Source of the DNA: BM714 sp964644525
Lineage (GTDB): Bacteria; Bacillota; Clostridia; Peptostreptococcales; BM714
Length of the DNA stretch: 8,711 bases
NCBI GenBank assembly: GCA_964644525.1
Contig: CAZXWC010000071.1
Location: 1-8,711 of the forward strand
Reading direction: 5' to 3'
Shown: piece by piece, positions 1-5,781 of the stretch
Numbering within the stretch: the stretch's first letter is position 1
Layout: every line of letters begins with the position of its first letter
Program-made: the position numbers and the translations under genes
Notes under the pieces: model-generated
Told to the model about the DNA's origin: nothing
Databases searched by the model: none
Seen by the model: the letters and a program-made list of their open reading frames with translations, nothing else

Positions 1-1771
1 TTGTCTGCTCATCAAATATTTCCCAGGAAATAAAGCTGACCACTCTCACGTCTATTCCGTCTTTTTCCAAGAGCTTTGCAGCCTCAAGAATCAGTGAAAG
101 TTCCGAACCACTGGCGGTTAATACCGCATCGGGTTTTTCTTTCGATTCCTTCTTGAGCACGTAGGCCCCCATGTAGGCGGCTTTTGCCACCCCCTCAAGA
201 AGAGGCAGATTTTGTCTGGAAAGGACTATTGCAGAAGGTCCATCGGTGTATTCTACCGCCTGAATCCATGATATTGCGGTTTCTTTGGCATCTGCAGGCC
301 TAAACACCTTGAGGCCCGGGATTGATCGCATTGAAGCCAGATGCTCTATGGGCTGGTGGGTGGGTCCATCCTCGCCGACTCCTATGCTGTCATGTGTATA
401 GACATATATGACGGGCTGCTTCATTAGTGCAGAAAGCCTTACCGCCGGCTTCATGTAGTCGAAGAACACAAAGAAGGTTGAACCGAAAACCCTAAGTCCC
501 CCATGAAGGGAAATGCCGTTTAATATTCCGCCCATTGCGTGTTCTCTTATTCCGAAATTGATGTTTGATCCTTGCGGCGAATCCTTTTGGAAGTCCCCTT
601 TTCCCGCCAGACGCGTTTTTGTAGAGGCATTGAGGTCGGCGGATCCTCCCATCAGGTTTTCCATATGCTCTGCCAAAAGATTAAGAACCCTTCCTCCGCT
701 TGCGCGGGTCGCTTCGGATTTTTTATCAAATGTCCAAAGACGCTTGTCCGACTTGGCTCCTTTAGGAAGGCTCTTGTCGTGCCACTCGTCCCATTTCTTT
801 GCCTTTTCGGGATATTCTTCCCTATATTTTTCAAAGAGTTCGTACCAATGGTCTCTTTCCTTTTCCTTTGCGGCCCTTATGGCGCGCATATTCTCCTCAA
901 CGTCTTCCGGCACTGTAAAGGCAGGGTAGTCCCATCCCTGTGACTTCCTCATTGCCGACAATTCATCTTCTCCCAAAGGCGCTCCGTGGACGCCGGAGGT
1001 TCCCTTCTTGTTTGGGCTTCCGTATCCAATAACAGTTTTCACCATTAGTATTGAAGGCCTCTCGCTTTCTTTTCTTGCAGACTCTATTGCGGATGCTATG
1101 GCTTGGGGGTCGTTTCCATCCTGAACCTTTATTACCTGCCAACCGTAGGCTTCGAATCTTTTTCCTGTATCATCTGTGAAGGCTATGTCTGTTTTCCCGT
1201 CTATGGTGATTCCGTTGTCGTCGTAAATGGCTATAAGCTTGCCTAGTCCCAAATGGCCCGCAAGCGATGCCGCTTCAGCCGAAATGCCTTCCATAAGGTC
1301 TCCGTCGCCCGCAAGCACATATGTGCAGTGGTCGACAGGCTTAATGTCTTCTGTGTTGAATTCCGCCGCAAGCCTTTTCTCGGCTACAGCCATTCCAACG
1401 GCGTTTGCGAATCCCTGTCCCAAGGGACCGGTCGTTGTTTCCACCCCCGGTGTGTGTCCGTATTCCGGATGCCCAGGCGTCTTGCTTCCCCATTGCCTGA
1501 AATTCATCAGGTCTTCCATTGACAAATCATAGCCGAAGAGGTGCAAAAGAGTATAAAGAAGCATGGAGCCGTGCCCCGCCGATAATACGAAGCGGTCCCT
1601 GTCGGGCCATTGCGGGTCTTTGCCGCAGCCCTTGAGAAAACGTCCCCACAAAGTATAGGCCGCCGCAGCCGCCCCCATTGGCAGTCCCGGGTGTCCTGAT
1701 TTTGCCTTTTGAACTCCCTCAGCTGATATGAATCTGATTGTTTTTATTGTTCTTTCTTCCAAGTTGTTCAT
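1..1771 (-). CDS. tkt: Transketolase, C-terminus cut off by the window edge
   Basis: Thiamine-diphosphate enzyme of the non-oxidative pentose phosphate pathway; it moves two-carbon units between sugar phosphates in the cytoplasm. About 590 residues are visible and the frame is still open at the left edge. Family enzymes run to about 660, so roughly 70 C-terminal residues are missing. Visible marks: SGHPG with His27; the TPP/metal motif GDGD at 155-158 followed by MEG (Glu161); VHGAPLG in the middle; FGIREHAMGG with the catalytic Glu410; and HDSIGVGEDGPTHQP with His472. These lie within one residue of His26, Asp155, Glu160, Glu411 and His473 of the E. coli enzyme. The ATG at 1771 is preceded by GGAGGG five bases upstream and begins MNNLEERTIKTIR, a normal family start. 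It is divergent from gpmI and has its own promoter. The family call is secure. A dihydroxyacetone synthase variant is less likely. Confidence 0.97.
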   Translation of the reverse strand, partial: MNNLEERTIKTIRFISAEGVQKAKSGHPGLPMGAAAAAYTLWGRFLKGCGKDPQWPDRDRFVLSAGHGSMLLYTLLHLFGYDLSMEDLMNFRQWGSKTPGHPEYGHTPGVETTTGPLGQGFANAVGMAVAEKRLAAEFNTEDIKPVDHCTYVLAGDGDLMEGISAEAASLAGHLGLGKLIAIYDDNGITIDGKTDIAFTDDTGKRFEAYGWQVIKVQDGNDPQAIASAIESARKESERPSILMVKTVIGYGSPNKKGTSGVHGAPLGEDELSAMRKSQGWDYPAFTVPEDVEENMRAIRAAKEKERDHWYELFEKYREEYPEKAKKWDEWHDKSLPKGAKSDKRLWTFDKKSEATRASGGRVLNLLAEHMENLMGGSADLNASTKTRLAGKGDFQKDSPQGSNINFGIREHAMGGILNGISLHGGLRVFGSTFFVFFDYMKPAVRLSALMKQPVIYVYTHDSIGVGEDGPTHQPIEHLASMRSIPGLKVFRPADAKETAISWIQAVEYTDGPSAIVLSRQNLPLLEGVAKAAYMGAYVLKKESKEKPDAVLTASGSELSLILEAAKLLEKDGIDVRVVSFISWEIFDEQT

Positions 1772-1816
1772 TTATTCCCTCCGAATCCGTTGCAGTTTTC
1801 TATTTTATCTTACTAC

Positions 1817-1825
1817 ATTATAACA
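1817..1825 (-). promoter_or_regulatory. Extended -10 promoter element for transketolase
   Basis: Read on the minus strand this is TGTTATAAT, a perfect extended -10 (TGn plus TATAAT). It ends 45 bases before the ATG, so the predicted leader is about 40 bases. The -35 region at the normal distance (about 1839-1845, TTATCT or CTTATC) is a poor match, which extended -10 promoters tolerate. This is assigned from sequence only. Confidence 0.6.
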
Positions 1826-1900
1826 GAAAACCTTTGCAAGATAAGGTGTTTTCAAGGCCTTTATTTATATAAAGAGCTTTTTTTGCCGCCCTAAATTCAA

Positions 1901-1930
1901 TTAAAAGGAAAAATTACAATTATGTATAAT
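1901..1930 (+). promoter_or_regulatory. Probable gpmI promoter
   Basis: TATAAT at 1925-1930 is a consensus -10 box. TTAAAA at 1901-1906, 18 bases upstream, is a partial -35 match (4 of 6). Transcription would start near 1937 and give a leader of about 78 bases. A second candidate lies downstream: TGGTAAACT at 1953-1961, an extended -10 with a weak TTCAAC at 1931-1936 (19-base spacing). That one would start near 1968 and remove most of the leader. Confidence 0.45.
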
Positions 1931-1943
1931 TTCAACAAGCGGC

Positions 1944-1998
1944 GCTTATTTGTGGTAAACTCATATTGAATGACTGCATAGAAATTTTATCAATAAGC
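1944..1998 (+). promoter_or_regulatory. Possible structured 5' leader of gpmI
   Basis: GCTTATT (1944-1950) is exactly complementary to AATAAGC (1992-1998). After a three-base bulge (TGT, 1951-1953) pairing resumes between GGTAAA (1954-1959) and TTTATC (1986-1991), with one G-U pair. Together they make a 13-pair stem. Inside it, TCAT (1961-1964) can pair with ATGA (1970-1973) around a five-base loop. The stem ends directly against the ribosome binding site AGGGAGG (1999-2005). I do not recognise a riboswitch class, and T-box landmarks are absent. The stem is AT-rich and could be chance. Confidence 0.3.
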
Positions 1999-2014
1999 AG
2001 GGAGGATACATATC

Positions 2015-3544
2015 ATGAAAAAACCCGTCGTTTTAATGATACTTGACGGTTATGGACTAAGCGGCAATGCAAGAGGCAATGCTGTAATGGCGGCCAAAAC
2101 GCCCAATATGGACAGTCTTTCAAGCGCATGGCCCACAAGCAGCTTGCAGGCAAGCGGATCCTACGTGGGACTTCCGGAAGGTCAGATGGGCAATTCCGAA
2201 GTTGGACACCTCAACATAGGAGCCGGAAGAATAGTATATCAAGAGCTAACTCGCATAACAAACGAAATAGAAAACGGAAAATTCTACAGCCATTTCGCAT
2301 TCATGCAGTCCGTTTCAAATGCAATGAAAAACAACGGTGCCCTTCATTTATGGGGACTTCTTTCAGACGGCGGAGTGCACAGCCACATAGACCACCTCTA
2401 CGCTCTGCTCAAACTTGCCCGAAATGCGGGACTTAAAAAAGTCTACGTACACGCATTTCTTGACGGGCGGGACACGGCGCCCAAGGCGGCCAAGGCTTTC
2501 ATAAAGGCGCTCGAGGACCGCATGGACCGACTGGAGACAGGCAAAATAGCCAGCATTTGTGGACGCTATTATGCCATGGACCGGGACAACCGTTGGGAAA
2601 GAATAGAGTTGGCCTACAATGCAATGGCATACGGACAGGGTCAAAGCTATGAAAACGCCTTAAACGCTCTCGAAGACGCATACAAAAGGGGCGAAACAGA
2701 CGAGTTTGTAAAACCATCTGTAATTCTCGAAGACGGAAAGCCCATAACGACCGTGAAGGAAAACGACTCGGTCATAATGTTCAATTTCAGGCCGGACAGA
2801 GCAAGACAGATAACACGGGCTTTCACAGACGAGAATTTTAAAGGATTCGTCCGCAAAAAGGGGTTTTTCCCCGTCAACTATGTGTGCCTGACCCAATACG
2901 ACCAGACAATGCCTAATGCCCATGTTGCTTACGAACCGCAGGCCCTCAAAAACACCCTTGGGGAATATCTTTCGGCCAACAATCTTAAGCAGCTTCGCAT
3001 AGCAGAAACAGAAAAATACGCGCATGTCACGTTTTTCTTCAATGGAGGCAGGGAAGAACCTTTCCCCGGCGAGAAGAGAATTCTTGTGCCTTCGCCCAAG
3101 GTCGCCACTTACGACCTCCAGCCAGAGATGAGCGCCTGGGATGTTTGCGACAACCTTGTGAGCGAAATAAAGGCGGGAAGACACGATTTCATACTTGTCA
3201 ATTTCGCCAATCCAGACATGGTGGGACATACAGGCGTTTTCGATGCTGCGGTTGAGGCCATAGAAACAGTCGACCAATGCCTGGGCAAGGTTTCTGATGC
3301 TGTTCTCGGTGAAGGCGGTCTGCTCTTCATAACGGCTGACCACGGAAATGCAGACGAAATGCAAGACCCTGACGGAAATGTAATGACAACCCACTCTCTA
3401 AATCCCGTTCCGGTTGTTTTGGCGGGAGCAGACAAAGACATCAAGCTAAGGAAAGGAAAACTGGCCGATATAGCGCCAACCCTGCTTGAGCTTATGGATC
3501 TTGAAAAACCAGCGGAAATGGGAGGCAACTCCCTCATAAAGTAA
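2015..3544 (+). CDS. gpmI: 2,3-bisphosphoglycerate-independent phosphoglycerate mutase
   Basis: Interconverts 3- and 2-phosphoglycerate in lower glycolysis through a phosphoserine intermediate and two manganese ions. It has 509 residues, close to the usual family length of about 510. It belongs to the alkaline phosphatase superfamily. The catalytic Ser61 sits in MGNSEVGHLNIGAGR. Metal ligands by family pattern are Asp11 (ILDGYG), Asp401 and His405 (NPDMVGHTG), Asp442 and His443 (TADHGNADEM) and His460 (TTHSLNPVP). SDGGVHSH and the DGRDTAP motif of the inserted transferase domain are also present. The ATG has AGGGAGG nine bases upstream and the product begins MKKPVVLMILDG, the normal N-terminus. 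It appears to be transcribed alone, ends at a strong terminator, and is divergent from transketolase. Both are central carbon genes. All key residues are intact. Confidence 0.98.
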   Translation: MKKPVVLMILDGYGLSGNARGNAVMAAKTPNMDSLSSAWPTSSLQASGSYVGLPEGQMGNSEVGHLNIGAGRIVYQELTRITNEIENGKFYSHFAFMQSVSNAMKNNGALHLWGLLSDGGVHSHIDHLYALLKLARNAGLKKVYVHAFLDGRDTAPKAAKAFIKALEDRMDRLETGKIASICGRYYAMDRDNRWERIELAYNAMAYGQGQSYENALNALEDAYKRGETDEFVKPSVILEDGKPITTVKENDSVIMFNFRPDRARQITRAFTDENFKGFVRKKGFFPVNYVCLTQYDQTMPNAHVAYEPQALKNTLGEYLSANNLKQLRIAETEKYAHVTFFFNGGREEPFPGEKRILVPSPKVATYDLQPEMSAWDVCDNLVSEIKAGRHDFILVNFANPDMVGHTGVFDAAVEAIETVDQCLGKVSDAVLGEGGLLFITADHGNADEMQDPDGNVMTTHSLNPVPVVLAGADKDIKLRKGKLADIAPTLLELMDLEKPAEMGGNSLIK

Positions 3545-3546
3545 AT

Positions 3547-3584
3547 AAAAAAAAACAGAATCGGCATTCCGATTCTGTTTTTTT
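3547..3584. terminator. Bidirectional intrinsic terminator between gpmI and the hemerythrin operon
   Basis: A perfect nine-base stem, CAGAATCGG (3556-3564) and CCGATTCTG (3569-3577), encloses the loop CATT. It is flanked by nine A's on the left (3547-3555) and seven T's on the right (3578-3584). Each strand therefore reads as a GC-containing hairpin followed by a U-tract. It begins three bases after the gpmI stop and lies about 30 bases past the stop of the convergent minus-strand operon, so it can serve both. Confidence 0.93.
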
Positions 3585-3616
3585 GCTTTCCACTTGTTAA
3601 AGCATCACCTCTAAAC

Positions 3617-4021
3617 CTAATCAAGGATATAAGGCACGTATTCCTTATCGGTTACAGAAATATGGTCAACAATCCAATCAATCAGAAAATTCATGATTTC
3701 CATAGCCAAAAATACATCGCCGCTCCGCTCGTCTATTCTTCCTTGGTAGGCCTCCGCTTTTTCCGCAAACATGCGGTGGATTTTTTTATGTTCGGCGTAA
3801 CCTTCAAAACCTGCTTCCTCCATCATTCTCTCTTCAGTAGCAAAATGGATTTTGGCATAGTCCAAAAGCTCCCGCGCCGTTACCGCTATTTTCTTATTTA
3901 ACATTTCGGGATCACCGTTTTTGGCTTGATAGAGTTTTTCAGCTATTTCAAAAAGCTTCTTGTGTTGCCTGTCTATTTCCTCTATCCCTGTTTCCATCCT
4001 GCTGCTCCATGAAACCAACAT
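3617..4021 (-). CDS. Bacteriohemerythrin (single-domain hemerythrin)
   Basis: Four-helix-bundle protein with a non-heme di-iron site. Family members bind O2 reversibly, and roles in oxygen sensing, oxygen scavenging or iron/NO handling have been proposed. It has 134 residues, the usual size for a single domain. The complete ligand set is visible: His20 (IDRQHKKLF), His59 and Glu63 (HFATEE), His78 and His82 (HKKIH), His120 and Asp125 (DHISVTD). The N-terminal W5...G12I...ID motif is also typical. There is no signal peptide, membrane segment or fused signalling domain, so it is a soluble cytoplasmic protein. The ATG has purine-rich GGGAGAGAGGGA just upstream. It is the last gene of the minus-strand operon, 21 bases after the phosphatase gene. 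The family is certain. The physiological role is inferred. Confidence 0.95.
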   Translation of the reverse strand: MLVSWSSRMETGIEEIDRQHKKLFEIAEKLYQAKNGDPEMLNKKIAVTARELLDYAKIHFATEERMMEEAGFEGYAEHKKIHRMFAEKAEAYQGRIDERSGDVFLAMEIMNFLIDWIVDHISVTDKEYVPYILD

Positions 4022-4042
4022 GTCCCTCTCTCCCTTCTGATT

Positions 4043-4678
4043 CTATATTCCAAATGAATTTTCGTCCCTTTCTCTGTAGTGGGAAACATCTCCGAACTTC
4101 ACTATATCATAACCGGAATCCTTGAATTTAATGTGGCTTACGCTTGTCGGGCGTATAACAGGCTCTTCCCATATCTGATTTATTGCAAGGCCCATGTAGT
4201 GCCCCATAAGAAGCTTCAGTATTGCCCCGTGGATTACCATAGCAACCTTCCTGCCCCTGTTTTCTTCAAGTATTTTTTCAACCGCGCCTACTACGCGTGC
4301 CTTGGCCTCAATGAATGTTTCGCCTCCTTGGGCCCTGAATGTCTCCGGCCTAAACCTGAAAGCGTCGAAAGCTTCGGGGTTTTCTTCCTTAAGCTGCATA
4401 AATTTAAGGCCCTCCCACTCTCCGAAATGGATTTCCTTCAGTTCATCCAATCGTGTGATTTCTATTTTTCTGTCACCCCTGAGTATCTTTGCCGTCTCAA
4501 ATGCCCTGTCCAGCGTACTGGTGTAAATAACATCGATGTGGCAGTCCCTGTATGCCTGGTAAAGCCACATGGCCTGCTTTTGTCCAAGCTCTGTCAAGGG
4601 CGAATCCATATTTCCCTGTATCCTTTTCTCAAGATTCCACTTTGTCTGTCCGTGCCTTATAAGATATAAATCTGTCAT
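4043..4678 (-). CDS. Histidine phosphatase family protein (phosphoglycerate mutase-like)
   Basis: A 211-residue member of the histidine phosphatase superfamily (cofactor-dependent PGM, PhoE, CobC). It hydrolyses a phosphate ester through a phosphohistidine. Catalytic elements seen: LIRHGQT with nucleophile His9 and Arg8; Arg58 in STLDRAFETA; the acid Glu82 in LKEIHFGEWEG; and the second histidine, His150, in MVIHGAILK. NxxxRIQGxxDSPLTELG (residues 15-32) is the standard second block. The substrate cannot be told from sequence. It is probably not the glycolytic mutase, because gpmI fills that role nearby and proteins of this length and type are usually broad phosphatases. AAGGA lies about six bases before the ATG. 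It sits 39 bases downstream of the Nudix gene and 21 bases upstream of the hemerythrin gene, most likely in one transcript. CobC (alpha-ribazole phosphatase) is possible, but no cobalamin genes are nearby. Confidence 0.92.
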   Translation of the reverse strand: MTDLYLIRHGQTKWNLEKRIQGNMDSPLTELGQKQAMWLYQAYRDCHIDVIYTSTLDRAFETAKILRGDRKIEITRLDELKEIHFGEWEGLKFMQLKEENPEAFDAFRFRPETFRAQGGETFIEAKARVVGAVEKILEENRGRKVAMVIHGAILKLLMGHYMGLAINQIWEEPVIRPTSVSHIKFKDSGYDIVKFGDVSHYRERDENSFGI

Positions 4679-4717
4679 TTGAATCCTTCCCTTTCCATAG
4701 ATTCCTCTCGGAAGCCA

Positions 4718-5467
4718 TCATTCTTCCATCCTTGTTTTCAAATGCCGGACTGCTCCGAGATTGTTCATTCGCCCTATGGCATCGCTAATCTTAATCCAGT
4801 TTCCACTTTTGAATTTTAAGGCTTCTCCAATTAATATCTCGCGTATGAAAGTCGTCTCATAGCGACATCTTCCGTTTTCTTCTACAAGATTTCCACTAAG
4901 CATGGTTTCAAACTCTGAAGCATCAATCATTTCATTGAACCTGCCCGGCCCTGCCGTGTGCATTATACGGCCCGCTTCGTCCGCGAGAATAGTTCCATCT
5001 TTATAATTTGCAAAAATGCAGTTCCGCCTTTTGCATACTTGATCGGACTTAAGCCAATCAATAATCGGCTCTGTGTTCTCTATAGCAAGAGGGGAGAGGT
5101 CCCTATCGGACAATTTCTGCCACCTTATTCCCGTAAGCGCATAAAAGCGCTTCATCTCTTCTTCGGGTTCCTCGCCTAAAACGGCGGTCCCCTCCTGGGG
5201 AACGGCCACGAATGTAATGGCCCGCCTGTATACCGGGCTGTCTATGAAATTTCTCGCAAAATACTTTGGCATCAGGCGTATGCCTAGACCTGTTTCCTCA
5301 AAAGCCTCTCTGAGAGCGGTTTGCTCGGGAGTTTCGCCATTCTCGATTCCTCCCCCGGGAAGACCCCATACAAAAATGCCCTTTTCTTTTATATGATGCT
5401 CAAGCATAATATAACTCCCGTTTTCAATTATGAACAACTGGACCCTTGTATCTCTTTTAGGCAGCAT
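4718..5467 (-). CDS. Nudix hydrolase with an unassigned C-terminal extension
   Basis: Nudix enzymes hydrolyse a nucleoside diphosphate linked to another group, using metal bound by the Nudix box. The box (GX5EX7REUXEEXGU) is complete at residues 39-61: Gly39, Glu45, Arg53-Glu54, Glu57-Glu58, Gly60. It is preceded by WGLPGGG, which fits the fold's first strands. The Nudix domain should end near residue 145. About 100 further residues follow (CKRRNCIF... to ...RMEE), which roughly doubles the normal length. I cannot assign this part. The stretch ILADEAGRIMHTAG looks faintly like the start of a PAS-type sensory domain, but that is only a hint. The ATG lies six bases after the stop of the small membrane gene. 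Its ribosome site (GGGAGAGAG) is inside that gene's last codons, so translation is probably coupled. The substrate is unknown. Confidence 0.9.
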   Translation of the reverse strand: MLPKRDTRVQLFIIENGSYIMLEHHIKEKGIFVWGLPGGGIENGETPEQTALREAFEETGLGIRLMPKYFARNFIDSPVYRRAITFVAVPQEGTAVLGEEPEEEMKRFYALTGIRWQKLSDRDLSPLAIENTEPIIDWLKSDQVCKRRNCIFANYKDGTILADEAGRIMHTAGPGRFNEMIDASEFETMLSGNLVEENGRCRYETTFIREILIGEALKFKSGNWIKISDAIGRMNNLGAVRHLKTRMEE

Positions 5468-5473
5468 TTGATT

Positions 5474-5650
5474 TTACTCTCTCCCCGACTTGTTTACATT
5501 TATGAATGCAAGCAGGGCAAAAGCTAATGCGAAGCCGGATCCAACATAGCCTATATAGGGGTGTATGCCGCTTCCCAGACGACTTAAAATACTCGACGCC
5601 ACCGCAAGAACAATCAATCCTATTATGTTCTGTTTTTGTTTTTTATCCAT
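5474..5650 (-). CDS. Small hypothetical membrane protein, two predicted helices
   Basis: A 58-residue protein that I do not recognise. It has a short basic N-terminus (MDKKQKQN), a hydrophobic segment at about 9-26 (IIGLIVLAVASSILSRLG), a short loop with GIHPYIGY, a second hydrophobic segment at about 33-52 (GSGFALAFALLAFI) and the basic tail NVNKSGRE. This suggests a two-pass inner-membrane protein. I chose the ATG at 5650 because GGGAGGAG lies five bases upstream. The in-frame ATG at 5686 overlaps the likely -10 box and would lie upstream of the transcript start. The gene opens the minus-strand operon and ends six bases before the Nudix start. Its function is unknown, but the hydrophobicity, the good ribosome site and the tight spacing support a real gene. 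Confidence 0.72.
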   Translation of the reverse strand: MDKKQKQNIIGLIVLAVASSILSRLGSGIHPYIGYVGSGFALAFALLAFINVNKSGRE

Positions 5651-5684
5651 TCTTTCTCCTCCCATCACGCAGCTCTTTACATAC

Positions 5685-5690
5685 ATTATA
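5685..5690 (-). promoter_or_regulatory. Probable -10 box of the minus-strand four-gene operon
   Basis: On the minus strand this reads TATAAT, a consensus -10. Transcription would start near 5678, about 28 bases before the ATG at 5650. The -35 region at 17-base spacing (5708-5713, GAATCA) is weak. An alternative, TTGGGA at 5712-5717, is spaced 21 bases, which is too far. It is the only good promoter candidate upstream of the four closely packed genes. Confidence 0.5.
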
Positions 5691-5723
5691 CACCATTGTG
5701 CCTTATATGATTCCCAAAACTGT

Positions 5724-5740
5724 CATGTAAGGCCTACATG
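5724..5740. promoter_or_regulatory. Interrupted palindrome, candidate operator for korAB
   Basis: CATGTAAGGCCTACATG has perfect six-base arms (CATGTA and TACATG) around a five-base centre. It lies in the 131-base divergent region, just upstream of the best plus-strand -10 candidate (TATATA at 5745-5750). It overlaps the weak -35 candidate TGTCAT (5721-5726, 18-base spacing). A dimeric regulator bound here would cover the korAB promoter, and the minus-strand promoter lies about 35 bases away. I do not recognise the motif as the site of a named regulator, and chance is possible. Confidence 0.35.
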
Positions 5741-5781
5741 TGGGTATATAACAAAAGAATCGTCAAAAAAAGGAGGTTTCA

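Noticed and set aside
513..1532. Several plus-strand open frames opposite transketolase
   Set aside because: All overlap the conserved transketolase frame, which keeps its active-site residues throughout. The antisense products have no family features.
1859..1884. Hairpin CTTTAT-TTAT-ATAAAG followed by a run of seven T's, terminator-like on the plus strand
   Set aside because: The stem is almost entirely A-T and there is no plus-strand gene upstream of it to terminate. It is more likely AT-rich promoter DNA.
1931..2014. T-box or known riboswitch in the gpmI leader
   Set aside because: The T-box sequence and any conserved riboswitch core are absent. Only a generic stem is visible.
2660..3394. 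Long open frame (244 codons) antisense to gpmI, plus shorter ones across the gene
   Set aside because: It lies wholly inside the well-supported gpmI gene, has a protein composition unlike real genes (many Cys, Phe, Tyr and His), and has no recognisable motif. It is a codon-bias shadow.
4079..4669. 196-codon open frame antisense to the histidine phosphatase
   Set aside because: It mirrors the phosphatase gene almost exactly and shows no motifs. The minus-strand frame has a full set of catalytic residues and a ribosome site.
4043..4678. Naming this gene gpmA/gpmB (a second glycolytic mutase)
   Set aside because: The RHG motif alone does not show mutase activity. The window already has gpmI, and most proteins of this size in the family are phosphatases.
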